Shown here one piece after another: positions 12,874 to 20,689 of a stretch of DNA of 64,000 nucleotides. Numbering within the stretch: the stretch's first letter is position 1; each line of letters opens with the position of its first letter. The DNA is taken from the NCBI RefSeq assembly GCF_000378245.1, contig NZ_KB899499.1, positions 171,640 to 235,639 of the forward strand, in the 5' to 3' direction. Position numbers and translations under genes: made by a program. Below the pieces are notes generated by a model. That model made no database searches. It was not told the origin of the DNA and was given only the letters and a program-made list of their open reading frames with translations. Origin of the DNA: Aromatoleum toluclasticum ATCC 700605. Lineage in GTDB: Bacteria > Pseudomonadota > Gammaproteobacteria > Burkholderiales > Rhodocyclaceae.

Positions 12874-13710
12874 TCAGTCGCCCCGCGTGCGGCGCGAGTC
12901 ATCGCCCCACAGGTCGGGACGGTAGTGCGCGCGACGCTCGAGGCGCTGCTGGATACGTTGTGCCGTCGACATTATCCCAATCGGGTGGTGCGTGGCGAGC
13001 ATTCGAGCACGTTCCGACAGCTGCTGGCGCCGCGGCGGAAAGCCGCGCCCCTTGCATGCGAAAGCGATGCGATTGCTGTCGTGCTCGGCGCCGATCGCGA
13101 CGAAGCGGTCCTCGAAACTGTCGCGAATGCGCGATGCGTACAGGCCGTAACGCCGGTCCCCGGACCAGAGGTTCACGGCCATGACGCCCCCGTCGGCGAG
13201 CATCGTGTGACAATCATCGTAGAATCCGGTCGAACACAGGCCATCGGGCTGACCACAGCGATCGAAGCCGTCGATCAGCAGGACGTCAGGGGCATGCTCC
13301 CGCCTGCGCACGTAATCCGCACCATCGGCGCACACCACCCGAAACCGCTCTCCGTCCGACGGGATGCCGAAGGCGTCGCGTAGCGCAATCACGTCCGGAT
13401 CGATCTCGACGGCAGTGAACCGGACATCCGGCAGGGTGCGCAGACAGTATTTCGCCAACGACCCGCCGCCGAGTCCGATCATCACGATGTCGCGCGGATC
13501 GGGATTGAAGAGCAGGAATCCCATCATCGCGCGCGTGTAGTCGATCTCGAGAGTGTCGGGATCGTCGAGCCGCATCTGACTCTGCACCGTCAGGGCCTCG
13601 AAGTGCAACGCGCGCACGCCGTCCACTTCGACGACATACGGACGCCCCTCCTCGCCTGATGTCGACGCGAGAGCGCAATACCGCAACAGGGAAAGTTGAT
13701 CGAGCGTCAT
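12874..13710 (-). CDS. Spermidine synthase-like methyltransferase-fold protein
   Basis: A 278-residue Rossmann-fold protein of the polyamine aminopropyltransferase (SpeE-like) family. Visible motifs are the nucleotide-binding [16 protein letters not shown], the acidic VEIDPDVI, the catalytic-region DVLLIDGFD and VNLWSG. Many such proteins without a full SpeE N-terminal domain are not true spermidine synthases. I chose the ATG at 13710 (GGGGCACGGAT upstream); the frame continues to 13800. The C-terminal ~35 residues are Arg-rich ([17 protein letters not shown]). Confidence 0.75.
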   Translation of the reverse strand: MTLDQLSLLRYCALASTSGEEGRPYVVEVDGVRALHFEALTVQSQMRLDDPDTLEIDYTRAMMGFLLFNPDPRDIVMIGLGGGSLAKYCLRTLPDVRFTAVEIDPDVIALRDAFGIPSDGERFRVVCADGADYVRRREHAPDVLLIDGFDRCGQPDGLCSTGFYDDCHTMLADGGVMAVNLWSGDRRYGLYASRIRDSFEDRFVAIGAEHDSNRIAFACKGRGFPPRRQQLSERARMLATHHPIGIMSTAQRIQQRLERRAHYRPDLWGDDSRRTRGD

Positions 13711-13815
13711 ATCCGTGCCCCGGTCACTACGCGACCGGAGATTCCGAAGGTACGTCACCGTGGTGACAGCGATGGTAACGCGCGGCGGACCCGAACGCAT
13801 CTTCCAGGTCCGGAA

Positions 13816-13847
13816 ACAAAAAGACCGCCTTTCGGCGGTCTTTTTGT
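13816..13847 (-). terminator. Rho-independent terminator after tRNA-Pro
   Basis: Perfect stem AAGACCGCC / GGCGGTCTT with a TTTC-type loop, flanked by A and T runs. It lies 7 bases past the 3' end of tRNA-Pro on the minus strand and can also work in the plus direction. Confidence 0.9.
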
Positions 13848-13854
13848 GAATTCC

Positions 13855-13931
13855 TGGTCGGGGAAAGAGGATTCGAACCTCCGGCCCCTGCGTCCCGAAC
13901 GCAGTGCTCTACCAGGCTGAGCTATTCCCCG
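13855..13931 (-). tRNA. tRNA-Pro (anticodon CGG)
   Basis: A 77-nt cloverleaf with encoded CCA. Acceptor arm CGGGGAA pairs with TTCCCCG, discriminator A; anticodon arm CTGCG / CGCAG encloses the loop TTCGGGA, so the anticodon is CGG, reading CCG codons. The T arm has the usual TTCGAAT. It lies 14 bases downstream of ispB on the same strand, so co-transcription is possible. Confidence 0.97.
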
Positions 13932-13945
13932 ACGCTTTGCAGTCT

Positions 13946-14914
13946 TCAGTGATCTCGTCCAACTGCAAAGTCCGATAATTGTAGCAGCGCTTCCTTGAAA
14001 ATGGAAGGGGGCAATGCAGAAAGCGCATCGGTCGCCAGCTTTGCCTCGGCGCGCGCGTAACGGCGCGTCTCCTCCAACGCCCCGGATTCATGGATCGCAA
14101 CGAGGATCGCCTCGAAGTCGTCGCGCCCGCCCGTTTCAATCGCACTGCGCACGAGGGCGGTCTGCTCCGGCGTACCGTGCTGCATCGTATGGATGAGCGG
14201 CAGCGTCGGCTTGCCTTCGGCCAGGTCGTCGCCCAAGTGCTTGCCGGTCGCGGCCTCGTCCGACGAGTAGTCCAGCACGTCGTCGATGAGCTGGAAGGCC
14301 GTTCCGAGATGCATGCCGAAGGCCGCGATCGCCACTTCCGTCTTTTCGTCCGCACCGCCGAGAATCGCCCCCAGGCGCGTCGCAGCCTCGAACAGTTTGG
14401 CGGTCTTGTAACGGATGACGCGCAGGTAGTCTTCGATCTCGACGTCGGCGTTGTGACAGTTGAGCAACTGCAGCACCTCGCCTTCGGCGATGATGTTGGT
14501 TGCATCGGCCAGCACCTGCATCACGCGCATGTTGTCGACGCCGACCATCATCTGGAAAGCGCGCGTGTACAGGAAGTCACCGACCAGCACCGAAGCTGCG
14601 TTGCCGAACATCGCGTTCGCTGTCTTGTTGCCGCGCCGCAGATCCGATTCGTCCACGACGTCGTCGTGCAGCAGGGTCGCCGTGTGGATGAACTCCACGA
14701 CCGCAGCGAGCTGATGATGGTTCGTCCCCTGGTACCCCAACGCACCTGCTGCGAACAGCACCAGCGCCGGGCGCATGCGCTTGCCGCCGCTGTGGATGAT
14801 GTACTCCGCTACCTGGCGGATCAGGACGACGTCGGAATGGAGATGCTGGCGGATGACTGCATCGACCGCCTGCATGTCGGCGGCGATCGGCGCGTAAAGC
14901 TGCTTGGTTGACAA
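13946..14914 (-). CDS. ispB: Octaprenyl (polyprenyl) diphosphate synthase
   Basis: A 322-residue long-chain trans-prenyl synthase that makes the ubiquinone side chain. Both Asp-rich motifs are present: LLHDDVVDESDLRRG and QLIDDVLDYSSDE, along with GGKRMRPALVL. Length is standard for IspB. In many proteobacteria ispB sits divergently beside rplU; here rplU is about 18 kb away at 33150. tRNA-Pro and a terminator follow. Confidence 0.96.
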   Translation of the reverse strand: MSTKQLYAPIAADMQAVDAVIRQHLHSDVVLIRQVAEYIIHSGGKRMRPALVLFAAGALGYQGTNHHQLAAVVEFIHTATLLHDDVVDESDLRRGNKTANAMFGNAASVLVGDFLYTRAFQMMVGVDNMRVMQVLADATNIIAEGEVLQLLNCHNADVEIEDYLRVIRYKTAKLFEAATRLGAILGGADEKTEVAIAAFGMHLGTAFQLIDDVLDYSSDEAATGKHLGDDLAEGKPTLPLIHTMQHGTPEQTALVRSAIETGGRDDFEAILVAIHESGALEETRRYARAEAKLATDALSALPPSIFKEALLQLSDFAVGRDH

Positions 14915-15001
14915 GATGAAGCGCCTAGCAGAACAAAAAAGAGATGGTAGGGGGGCGGGCAGCGTGCCGTCAAGAATCGCAGGCGAGCCGCTTGCGCGCG
15001 C

Positions 15002-15748
15002 TCACCTGCGCGGCGTCCGGATGATGTCGGGGCGGTCGGTGATCACGCAGTCGACACCCCACTCGAACAGCGTATCGGCCCGCCCGGGATCGTTGACCGT
15101 GTAGGTCACGACCCACAGGCCGGCTTCGCGCGCCGCCGCGACGCAGTGTGCATCGAGGTGGCGGTGATCGGCATGGAGCGCCGCCGCACGGAGCCGGCGG
15201 CAGCGCGCGAGCCAGTCGGGCGGCACGACCCCGACCAGCAGCCCCCGGCGCAGCCCCGGCGCGAGCGACGCCGCGATTTCAAGCGCGCGCTCGGAAAACG
15301 ATGACAGCAGGACCGCATCAGGCGCAGCCGCCCACAACGTGCGCGCACGCCGCACGACGCGCTCCGCCGTCTCGGTATCGGTTCCATGCGACGGCTTGAT
15401 CTCGAGGTTCGCTGCCAGCCCCAGCGCCTGGCAGCGGGCCGCTGCGAGATCGAGGCAGGGAACGGGTTCGCCCGCGAAGCCGGGATCGAACCAGGAACCC
15501 GCATCGAGCGCGAACAGGAGGTCGTCGGTGGTGTGCGCGACCGGTCCGTAGCCGTTGGTGGTGCGCTCGAGCGTTTCGTCGTGGATCAGCACGGGCGAAC
15601 CGCTGCCGTTGAGCATCACGTCGAATTCGACGCCGCGGCAGCCGTTCGCAGCCGCCGCGGCAAGCCCGGCCAGCGTGTTTTCCGGCGCGAGCGTTCCGCC
15701 GCAGCGGTGCGCAAGCACCGCGGGGAGTGGGAACTCCGGGCGGTGCAT
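15002..15748 (-). CDS. ugpQ: Glycerophosphodiester phosphodiesterase
   Basis: A 248-residue cytoplasmic GDPD enzyme that splits glycerophosphodiesters into glycerol 3-phosphate and an alcohol. Catalytic blocks are AHRCGGTLAPENT, EFDVML with the metal-binding acids, LIHDETLERTTNG, ANLEIKPS and the end VDCVITDRPD. There is no signal peptide. The start lies just 8 bases after the ugpB stop, so the two are co-transcribed; the frame itself stays open upstream into ugpB. Confidence 0.92.
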   Translation of the reverse strand: MHRPEFPLPAVLAHRCGGTLAPENTLAGLAAAAANGCRGVEFDVMLNGSGSPVLIHDETLERTTNGYGPVAHTTDDLLFALDAGSWFDPGFAGEPVPCLDLAAARCQALGLAANLEIKPSHGTDTETAERVVRRARTLWAAAPDAVLLSSFSERALEIAASLAPGLRRGLLVGVVPPDWLARCRRLRAAALHADHRHLDAHCVAAAREAGLWVVTYTVNDPGRADTLFEWGVDCVITDRPDIIRTPRR

Positions 15749-15756
15749 CCCCGAGC

Positions 15757-17076
15757 TCAGCGCGGGACGGGGAACATCGCCTGGACACGCGTCACGGCGG
15801 TGTCCAGGGCTTCCTTGGCAGGCTTGCGGTCGGCCCACACGGCACTCAGCTCCTCGTCGAGGATGCCCAACACGCGCGCGCGCCCGATGAAGCTCGAAGC
15901 ACTCGAGTCCGCCGTCGCGGGCTTGTTGCCGAGTTGGGCGACAGCGACCTTCACGTTCTCGAGGTCAGCACCGAGGACGTCGCTCTGCGCGGCAAACAGG
16001 CCGGCGCGGTTGAGCGGCAGGTAGCCCGATTCGCGCTGCCATGCAACCTGGTTTTCGGGTTGCAGCCAGAAGGCGACGAAGCGCGCGACGCCTTTGTACT
16101 CGGCCGGCTTCTTGCCCGCCGCGACCCACATCGCAGCACCGTCGGCGAGGGTGTTCTGTGGGGCGCCAGGGAAATCGTCGTGATACGGCAGCGGTGCGAC
16201 ACCGACGTCGAATCCGGCCTTGCGGCGGAAATCGCTCCAGCTGGACGAAGGGGCGGCGATGACGGCGCATTCGCCCGCGGCAAAATGCTGTTCGGCCTCA
16301 GACTGGGCGTCGAAGGTGCGGAGATAACGTGCGCGATGCCAGCTTGCCATCATCGCGACGTGCTTGACCTGCAGCATGCCGTTGAAGGCGGGACGCTCAC
16401 CCTTGCCCTGGCGCGCCGCGACCGGCTCGTTGTGCCAGGCGCTGGTATTGCCGATCATCACGCGCCCCGGCTGGGACACGGTATAGGGGCACTTCGACCC
16501 CGCATCGAAGAGCTGGCCGAGCGCCTGCTGCAGGTCGAACCAGGTCTTGGGCGGCGCATCGGGATTGAGCCCCGCGCGCTGGAATTCCTTGCGGTTGATG
16601 TACATGACGGGCGTCGACAGTCCCACGGGAAGCGCGAGGAGCTGCCCCTTGGCATCCGTGAGGGCCCGATCCATCATCGCCGGCGGCTTAAGCGTCTGCA
16701 GCGGCACCCCCGCTTCGCGCATCACGCTGGAGAGGGCCTTGTAGCGCGGCTTGCCTGCGCCGAGGAACTGGTCTTCATCGTTACCTTCGAGGATCGCCAT
16801 GTGCGGCACGTCCGTGTCGCTCCAGGCCGCGGCCTGGACGACGAGGCGATAATCCTTGCTGCCATCGTTGAAGCGGGCGACGAGCTTCTGCAGTGCCTCT
16901 TCGCGCTCGGGGCTGAGCTGATGCACGAGACGGATCTCCGTCGGCCCCGCCGGCTCTGCGGCCGCCTTGGAAGGTTTGGCCTTGGCTGCATGTGCAGCGA
17001 CCGGGAATCCGACACACACCATCGCGGCGACACCGGCCACGACACCATTGCGCAACACTCGAGCCAAGGGCTTCAT
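15757..17076 (-). CDS. ugpB: Glycerol-3-phosphate ABC transporter binding protein
   Basis: A 439-residue periplasmic solute-binding protein of the UgpB type. A Sec signal peptide (VVAGVAAMVCVGFPVAAHA) ends near residue 30. Blocks shared with E. coli UgpB include DVPHMAILEGNDEDQF, PVGLSTPVMYINRKEF, the CPYTVSQPGRVMI region and GYLPLNRAG. It would deliver G3P or glycerophosphodiesters to an UgpAEC permease, but those genes are not between it and ugpQ or elsewhere in the window. A TATAAT box lies about 40 bases upstream. Confidence 0.92.
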   Translation of the reverse strand: MKPLARVLRNGVVAGVAAMVCVGFPVAAHAAKAKPSKAAAEPAGPTEIRLVHQLSPEREEALQKLVARFNDGSKDYRLVVQAAAWSDTDVPHMAILEGNDEDQFLGAGKPRYKALSSVMREAGVPLQTLKPPAMMDRALTDAKGQLLALPVGLSTPVMYINRKEFQRAGLNPDAPPKTWFDLQQALGQLFDAGSKCPYTVSQPGRVMIGNTSAWHNEPVAARQGKGERPAFNGMLQVKHVAMMASWHRARYLRTFDAQSEAEQHFAAGECAVIAAPSSSWSDFRRKAGFDVGVAPLPYHDDFPGAPQNTLADGAAMWVAAGKKPAEYKGVARFVAFWLQPENQVAWQRESGYLPLNRAGLFAAQSDVLGADLENVKVAVAQLGNKPATADSSASSFIGRARVLGILDEELSAVWADRKPAKEALDTAVTRVQAMFPVPR

Positions 17077-17114
17077 TCCTGCTTCCTTAACGACCGTAAA
17101 ATACCAATCTTTTC

Positions 17115-17120
17115 ATTATA
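17115..17120 (-). promoter_or_regulatory. Candidate -10 element for ugpB-ugpQ
   Basis: A perfect TATAAT on the minus strand, 39 bases before the ugpB ATG. The corresponding -35 position is GC-rich and poor, so an activator (a PhoB-type regulator would fit known ugp control) may be needed; I see no clear pho box. Confidence 0.4.
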
Positions 17121-17227
17121 TGACCCTTCTGCCCGGACGACCCGGGCCGGCTTTCCGACATTGCGTCAAGATTTTTCCTCCGCGGACGTTATAGATCCTG
17201 CCCCGTGACCAGTACAAGGTAGCCCTC

Positions 17228-17629
17228 ATGCTCGCGCAACGTGTGATCCCTCTTTTCCTGCTTCTGAGCCTCGGCGCCTGCGAGCGGCTGAGCAACGCGC
17301 TCGACCTGCCAGATCCGCAGAAGACGGCCGCATTGGCCGAAGCGGAGGGAAAGGCGATCGGCGGCGCGTGCCGGCACGCAGGCCGCTCGCTGGAAGACTG
17401 CTACGCTCTCAATGCCAAGGCGCAGAAGGCTGCCATCTTCGCGGGCTGGCGCGAGATGAACGACTACATGATGCAGAACAATCTGCCGAACGTACCGTCG
17501 CAAGTCGCCCATCCCCAGGCGCCGGTCGCGGCCGCGGCCCATCCGGCGGCAGGCAGCCCCCCTGCCGCAGCGGACGCGGGCACGGTGGCGGAAGATCGCG
17601 CGGTGAAACGCCCGCGCGCGGCGCAATGA
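17228..17629 (+). CDS. Small putative lipoprotein, unknown function
   Basis: A 133-residue protein I do not recognise. The N-terminus is a short lipoprotein signal with lipobox SLGAC (Cys18). The middle contains two Cys (GGACRHAGRSLEDCYALN) that might form a disulphide, followed by a helix (KAAIFAGWREMNDYMM). The last ~45 residues are low-complexity Ala/Pro. It is a stand-alone gene between the ugpB promoter region and rlmM. Confidence 0.7.
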   Translation: MLAQRVIPLFLLLSLGACERLSNALDLPDPQKTAALAEAEGKAIGGACRHAGRSLEDCYALNAKAQKAAIFAGWREMNDYMMQNNLPNVPSQVAHPQAPVAAAAHPAAGSPPAAADAGTVAEDRAVKRPRAAQ

Positions 17630-17769
17630 CCGGCTCGCCATGAAAGGCGGCCCGCAGGGCGGGCGCCGGATGCTTTGCGGCGCTATGCGGCTTCCCCGCC
17701 ACGGCTTATCATCCGCGGCCATTCGATAACAACACACAGCGCGGGCGTTCCCGCAGCGAGCCCCTCCCC

Positions 17770-18879
17770 ATGTCCCTGACCCCGCCGCCGCGATCCGGCT
17801 TTGCCGCCAACGGCCTTCTTGCCCTTTGTCGTGCCGGCTTCGAGAAGGAAGCCGCGGCCGAACTCGATGAATTTGCCGCCGGGCTCGGGCTGATGGGTTT
17901 CGTGCGAGCCCAGCCGGGGAAGGCGTTCGTCGTGTTCGAAACGCCCGAGCCGGTTCCGTTCGAAGAGATCGCCGAGCGCTGCGACTGGCGCAGCCTGATC
18001 TTCGCCCGCCAGCTCCTGCCGTGGTTTGCGCGCATCACCGACCTGCCCGAGCGCGACCGGGCGACGCCCATCGTCACGGCGGTACGTGCGAGCGGCCAGC
18101 GCTTCGCCGACCTGCTGCTGGAAACGCCCGACACCGACGAGGCGAAGCAGCAATCGGGTTTCTGCAAACGCTTCACGGCGCCGCTACAGCGCGAGCTGGA
18201 CAAGGCCAACACCTTCCGCGAACGCGCGAAGGGCCTGCCGGCGCTGCACGTGCTGTTCGCCGACGCACATTCGGCCTGGCTGTGCGCCGCCCTCCCGGGG
18301 CGTGCGGCACTGTGGCCGATGGGCATCCCGCGCCTGCGCATGTTGCGCGAGGCGGCAAGCCGGTCGACGCTGAAGCTCGCCGAAGCGTTCTTCACGCTGC
18401 TCACCGAGGACGAGCGCAACGCCAGCCTGCGCCCGGGCCTGCGCGCGGTGGACCTCGGCGCCGCGCCCGGAGGCTGGACCTGGCAGCTCGCTCACAGGGG
18501 GCTGCGTGTCACCGCGATCGACAACGGCCCGATGGCGCCCTCGGTGATGGCAACGGAGATGGTCGAACACGTGCGCGCAGACGGATTCACGTGGCGACCG
18601 CCGCGCCCGGTCGAATGGCTGGTGTGCGACATGGTCGAGCAGCCGACGCGGATCTCTGCGCTGGTCGCCGACTGGATCGGCGCGGGCCGCTGCCGCCGGG
18701 CGATCTTCAATCTCAAGTTGCCGATGAAGAAGCGCCTCGAGGCGGTCGAGCAGTGCCGCGCGATCATCACCAAGCGTCTCGGGCCGCACGGGCCGTTCGA
18801 GCTGCGCATGAAGCACCTTTACCACGACCGCGAAGAGATCACCTGCTACCTCGCGCTGCGCAATCCGGGCGGCGGCTGA
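17770..18879 (+). CDS. rlmM: 23S rRNA (cytidine-2498-2'-O)-methyltransferase
   Basis: A 369-residue SAM-dependent RNA methyltransferase. The N-terminal half is a THUMP-like domain (FEKEAAAELDEFA). The C-terminal half is RrmJ-like with the SAM motif VDLGAAPGGWTWQL and the K-D-K-E type residues in CDMVEQP, NLKLPMKKR and EITCYL. It modifies C2498 of 23S rRNA before 50S assembly. A strong hairpin follows the stop. Confidence 0.95.
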   Translation: MSLTPPPRSGFAANGLLALCRAGFEKEAAAELDEFAAGLGLMGFVRAQPGKAFVVFETPEPVPFEEIAERCDWRSLIFARQLLPWFARITDLPERDRATPIVTAVRASGQRFADLLLETPDTDEAKQQSGFCKRFTAPLQRELDKANTFRERAKGLPALHVLFADAHSAWLCAALPGRAALWPMGIPRLRMLREAASRSTLKLAEAFFTLLTEDERNASLRPGLRAVDLGAAPGGWTWQLAHRGLRVTAIDNGPMAPSVMATEMVEHVRADGFTWRPPRPVEWLVCDMVEQPTRISALVADWIGAGRCRRAIFNLKLPMKKRLEAVEQCRAIITKRLGPHGPFELRMKHLYHDREEITCYLALRNPGGG

Positions 18880-18884
18880 GCGCC

Positions 18885-18904
18885 GGCCGCCCTTCGGGGC
18901 GGCC
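18885..18904 (+). terminator. Strong hairpin after rlmM
   Basis: Perfect 8-bp stem GGCCGCCC / GGGCGGCC closed by a TTCG tetraloop, 6 bases past the rlmM stop. No U-tract follows, so it may stabilise the 3' end or aid Rho rather than act as a classical terminator. Confidence 0.6.
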
Positions 18905-18943
18905 AGCTCACTGCATCGCAACAAACGGGCGCGATCGTGCATG

Positions 18944-18949
18944 TATAAT
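18944..18949 (+). promoter_or_regulatory. Candidate -10 element of rhlE
   Basis: TATAAT preceded by ATG, giving a near-extended -10. The -35 region (ACAAAC) is weak. Start of transcription here would give rhlE a leader of about 130 bases. Confidence 0.45.
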
Positions 18950-19074
18950 GCGCGTTTTAAAGCACCCGGCCTGCCGGTTGGCGCGAGCCCTTTCCGGAAC
19001 CCCGACGTTCCGGTCTTCGTTCCTCCAGTCGCCTCTTCTGGCGTCGCGCCCGACGCGGCAGGCCCCCATGGAAG

Positions 19075-19086
19075 ATAGGCGCCTAT
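19075..19086 (+). promoter_or_regulatory. rhlE: Palindrome over the rhlE start codon
   Basis: ATAGGCGCCTAT is a perfect 12-base palindrome whose last two bases are the first two of the rhlE ATG. In RNA it can close as a 4-bp ATAG/CTAT hairpin or dimerise, partly hiding the ribosome site. A further 7-bp hairpin (CCGGAAC/GTTCCGG, 18994-19013) lies upstream in the leader. Confidence 0.4.
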
Positions 19087-20545
19087 GAGCTTCGCCGACC
19101 TCGGGTTGATTCCCGAGTTGTTACGCGCTGTGGCCGATACCGGCTACACCACGCCCACCCCGATCCAGCAGCAGGCCATCCCGGTCGTATTGTCCGGCCG
19201 CGACGTGTTGGGCGGAGCCCAGACGGGCACCGGCAAGACCGCCGGCTTCACGCTGCCCCTGCTGCAACGCCTTTCCCGCCACGCGAGCACCTCGACGAGC
19301 CCCGCCCGCCACCCGGTGCGCGCGCTGATCCTCGCGCCCACGCGCGAACTGGCGATGCAGGTGTTCGAGTCAGTCAAGACCTACAGCAAGCACGTCCCGC
19401 TGCGCAGCACCTGCATCTACGGCGGCGTGGACATGAAGCCGCAGATCCAGGAGTTGCGCAACGGCGTCGAGATCGTCGTCGCCACGCCCGGACGCCTGCT
19501 CGACCATGTGCAGCAGAAGACGATCATGCTGAACCAGGTCGAGATGCTGGTGCTGGACGAGGCCGACCGCATGCTGGACATGGGCTTCATTCCCGACATC
19601 CGCCGCATCCTCGATCTGCTGCCGGCCTCGCGCCAGAGCCTGCTGTTCTCGGCGACCTTCTCGGACGAGATCAAGAAGCTCGCCGACCAGATGCTCAAGG
19701 AGCCGCAGCTGATCGAGGTCGCGCGCCGCAACATGGTGTCCGAAACGATCACGCACCGCGTGCACCCCGTGTCGGCCGGCCTCAAGCGCAACCTGCTGGC
19801 GCACATCCTGCGCCACGAACCGGACACCCAGGCGCTGGTGTTCGTCGCAACCAAGATCGAATGCGGACGCCTCGCGCACTTCCTCGAGCGCCACGGCATC
19901 GCTGCCGACGCGATCCACGGAGACAAGGGACAGGCGCAGCGCACTGACACCCTCGAGGCGTTCAAATCGGGCAAGCTGCGCGTGCTGGTAGCGACCGACG
20001 TCGCCGCACGCGGACTGGACATCGACGACCTGCCCTCGGTGATCAACTTCGAACTGCCGCACACCGCCGAAGATTACGTGCACCGCATCGGCCGCACCGG
20101 TCGGGCGGGTCGCCAGGGCCGCGCAGTGTCGCTGGTGAGCGCCGAGGAGAAGCACCTTCTCGCCGAGATCGAGAAACTCATCAAGCTGCAGATCCCGCAG
20201 GAAGCGGTGCCGGGCTTCGATCCCGAACCCGACTTCCATGAGGCGGGAGCACGCGGCAGGGGGCGGCGTAGTCCGTCCGCGAAATCGCCCGATGCGCCGC
20301 GCGAGCCCGCGCCGAGCGCCCGCAGCACGGCCCCCGCCCGAAACACCGACACGCGGCGCCGCGGCAAATCGACGATCGCCGCCGACGGCTTCGATTTCAG
20401 CAAACCCTACGAGCCGACCTCGCCCGTCGCAGCGGCCGGCGCGAGCCTGCAGCCGGCGGACGCCGCGACCGAAAAACACAGCGGGCCGCCACGCCGCCAC
20501 GCACGCCCGATCGCGGTCCTGCTGGGCGGCCTGGGGCGCAAGTAA
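19085..20545 (+). CDS. rhlE: DEAD-box ATP-dependent RNA helicase RhlE
   Basis: A 486-residue helicase. The Q motif (SFADLGL...TPTPIQQQAI), Walker A AQTGTGKT, PTRELA, DEAD box VLDEADRMLDMGF, SAT, and motif VI YVHRIGRTGRAGR are all present. The last ~110 residues are a low-complexity basic tail typical of RhlE, which remodels structured RNA in ribosome assembly and RNA decay. The ATG is inside a palindrome and the gene has a long leader, which hints at post-transcriptional control. Confidence 0.93.
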   Translation: MSFADLGLIPELLRAVADTGYTTPTPIQQQAIPVVLSGRDVLGGAQTGTGKTAGFTLPLLQRLSRHASTSTSPARHPVRALILAPTRELAMQVFESVKTYSKHVPLRSTCIYGGVDMKPQIQELRNGVEIVVATPGRLLDHVQQKTIMLNQVEMLVLDEADRMLDMGFIPDIRRILDLLPASRQSLLFSATFSDEIKKLADQMLKEPQLIEVARRNMVSETITHRVHPVSAGLKRNLLAHILRHEPDTQALVFVATKIECGRLAHFLERHGIAADAIHGDKGQAQRTDTLEAFKSGKLRVLVATDVAARGLDIDDLPSVINFELPHTAEDYVHRIGRTGRAGRQGRAVSLVSAEEKHLLAEIEKLIKLQIPQEAVPGFDPEPDFHEAGARGRGRRSPSAKSPDAPREPAPSARSTAPARNTDTRRRGKSTIAADGFDFSKPYEPTSPVAAAGASLQPADAATEKHSGPPRRHARPIAVLLGGLGRK

Positions 20546-20689
20546 GCCTTTACGCAGGCGGCTTTGCCGTCCGCTGAACGGACGGCAAACGGGCGGAATT
20601 GGGGGTTCCCTTGCCGCCTATTCGGGGCAATCGTTGCGATACGTTCGAGTATTCTGGGTCTACGCCGAAACGTCGCCCGAATACGTGGA

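Noticed and set aside
15727..17208. 493-codon plus-strand frame opposite ugpB
   Set aside because: ugpB has a signal peptide and all family blocks; the opposite frame is a shadow.
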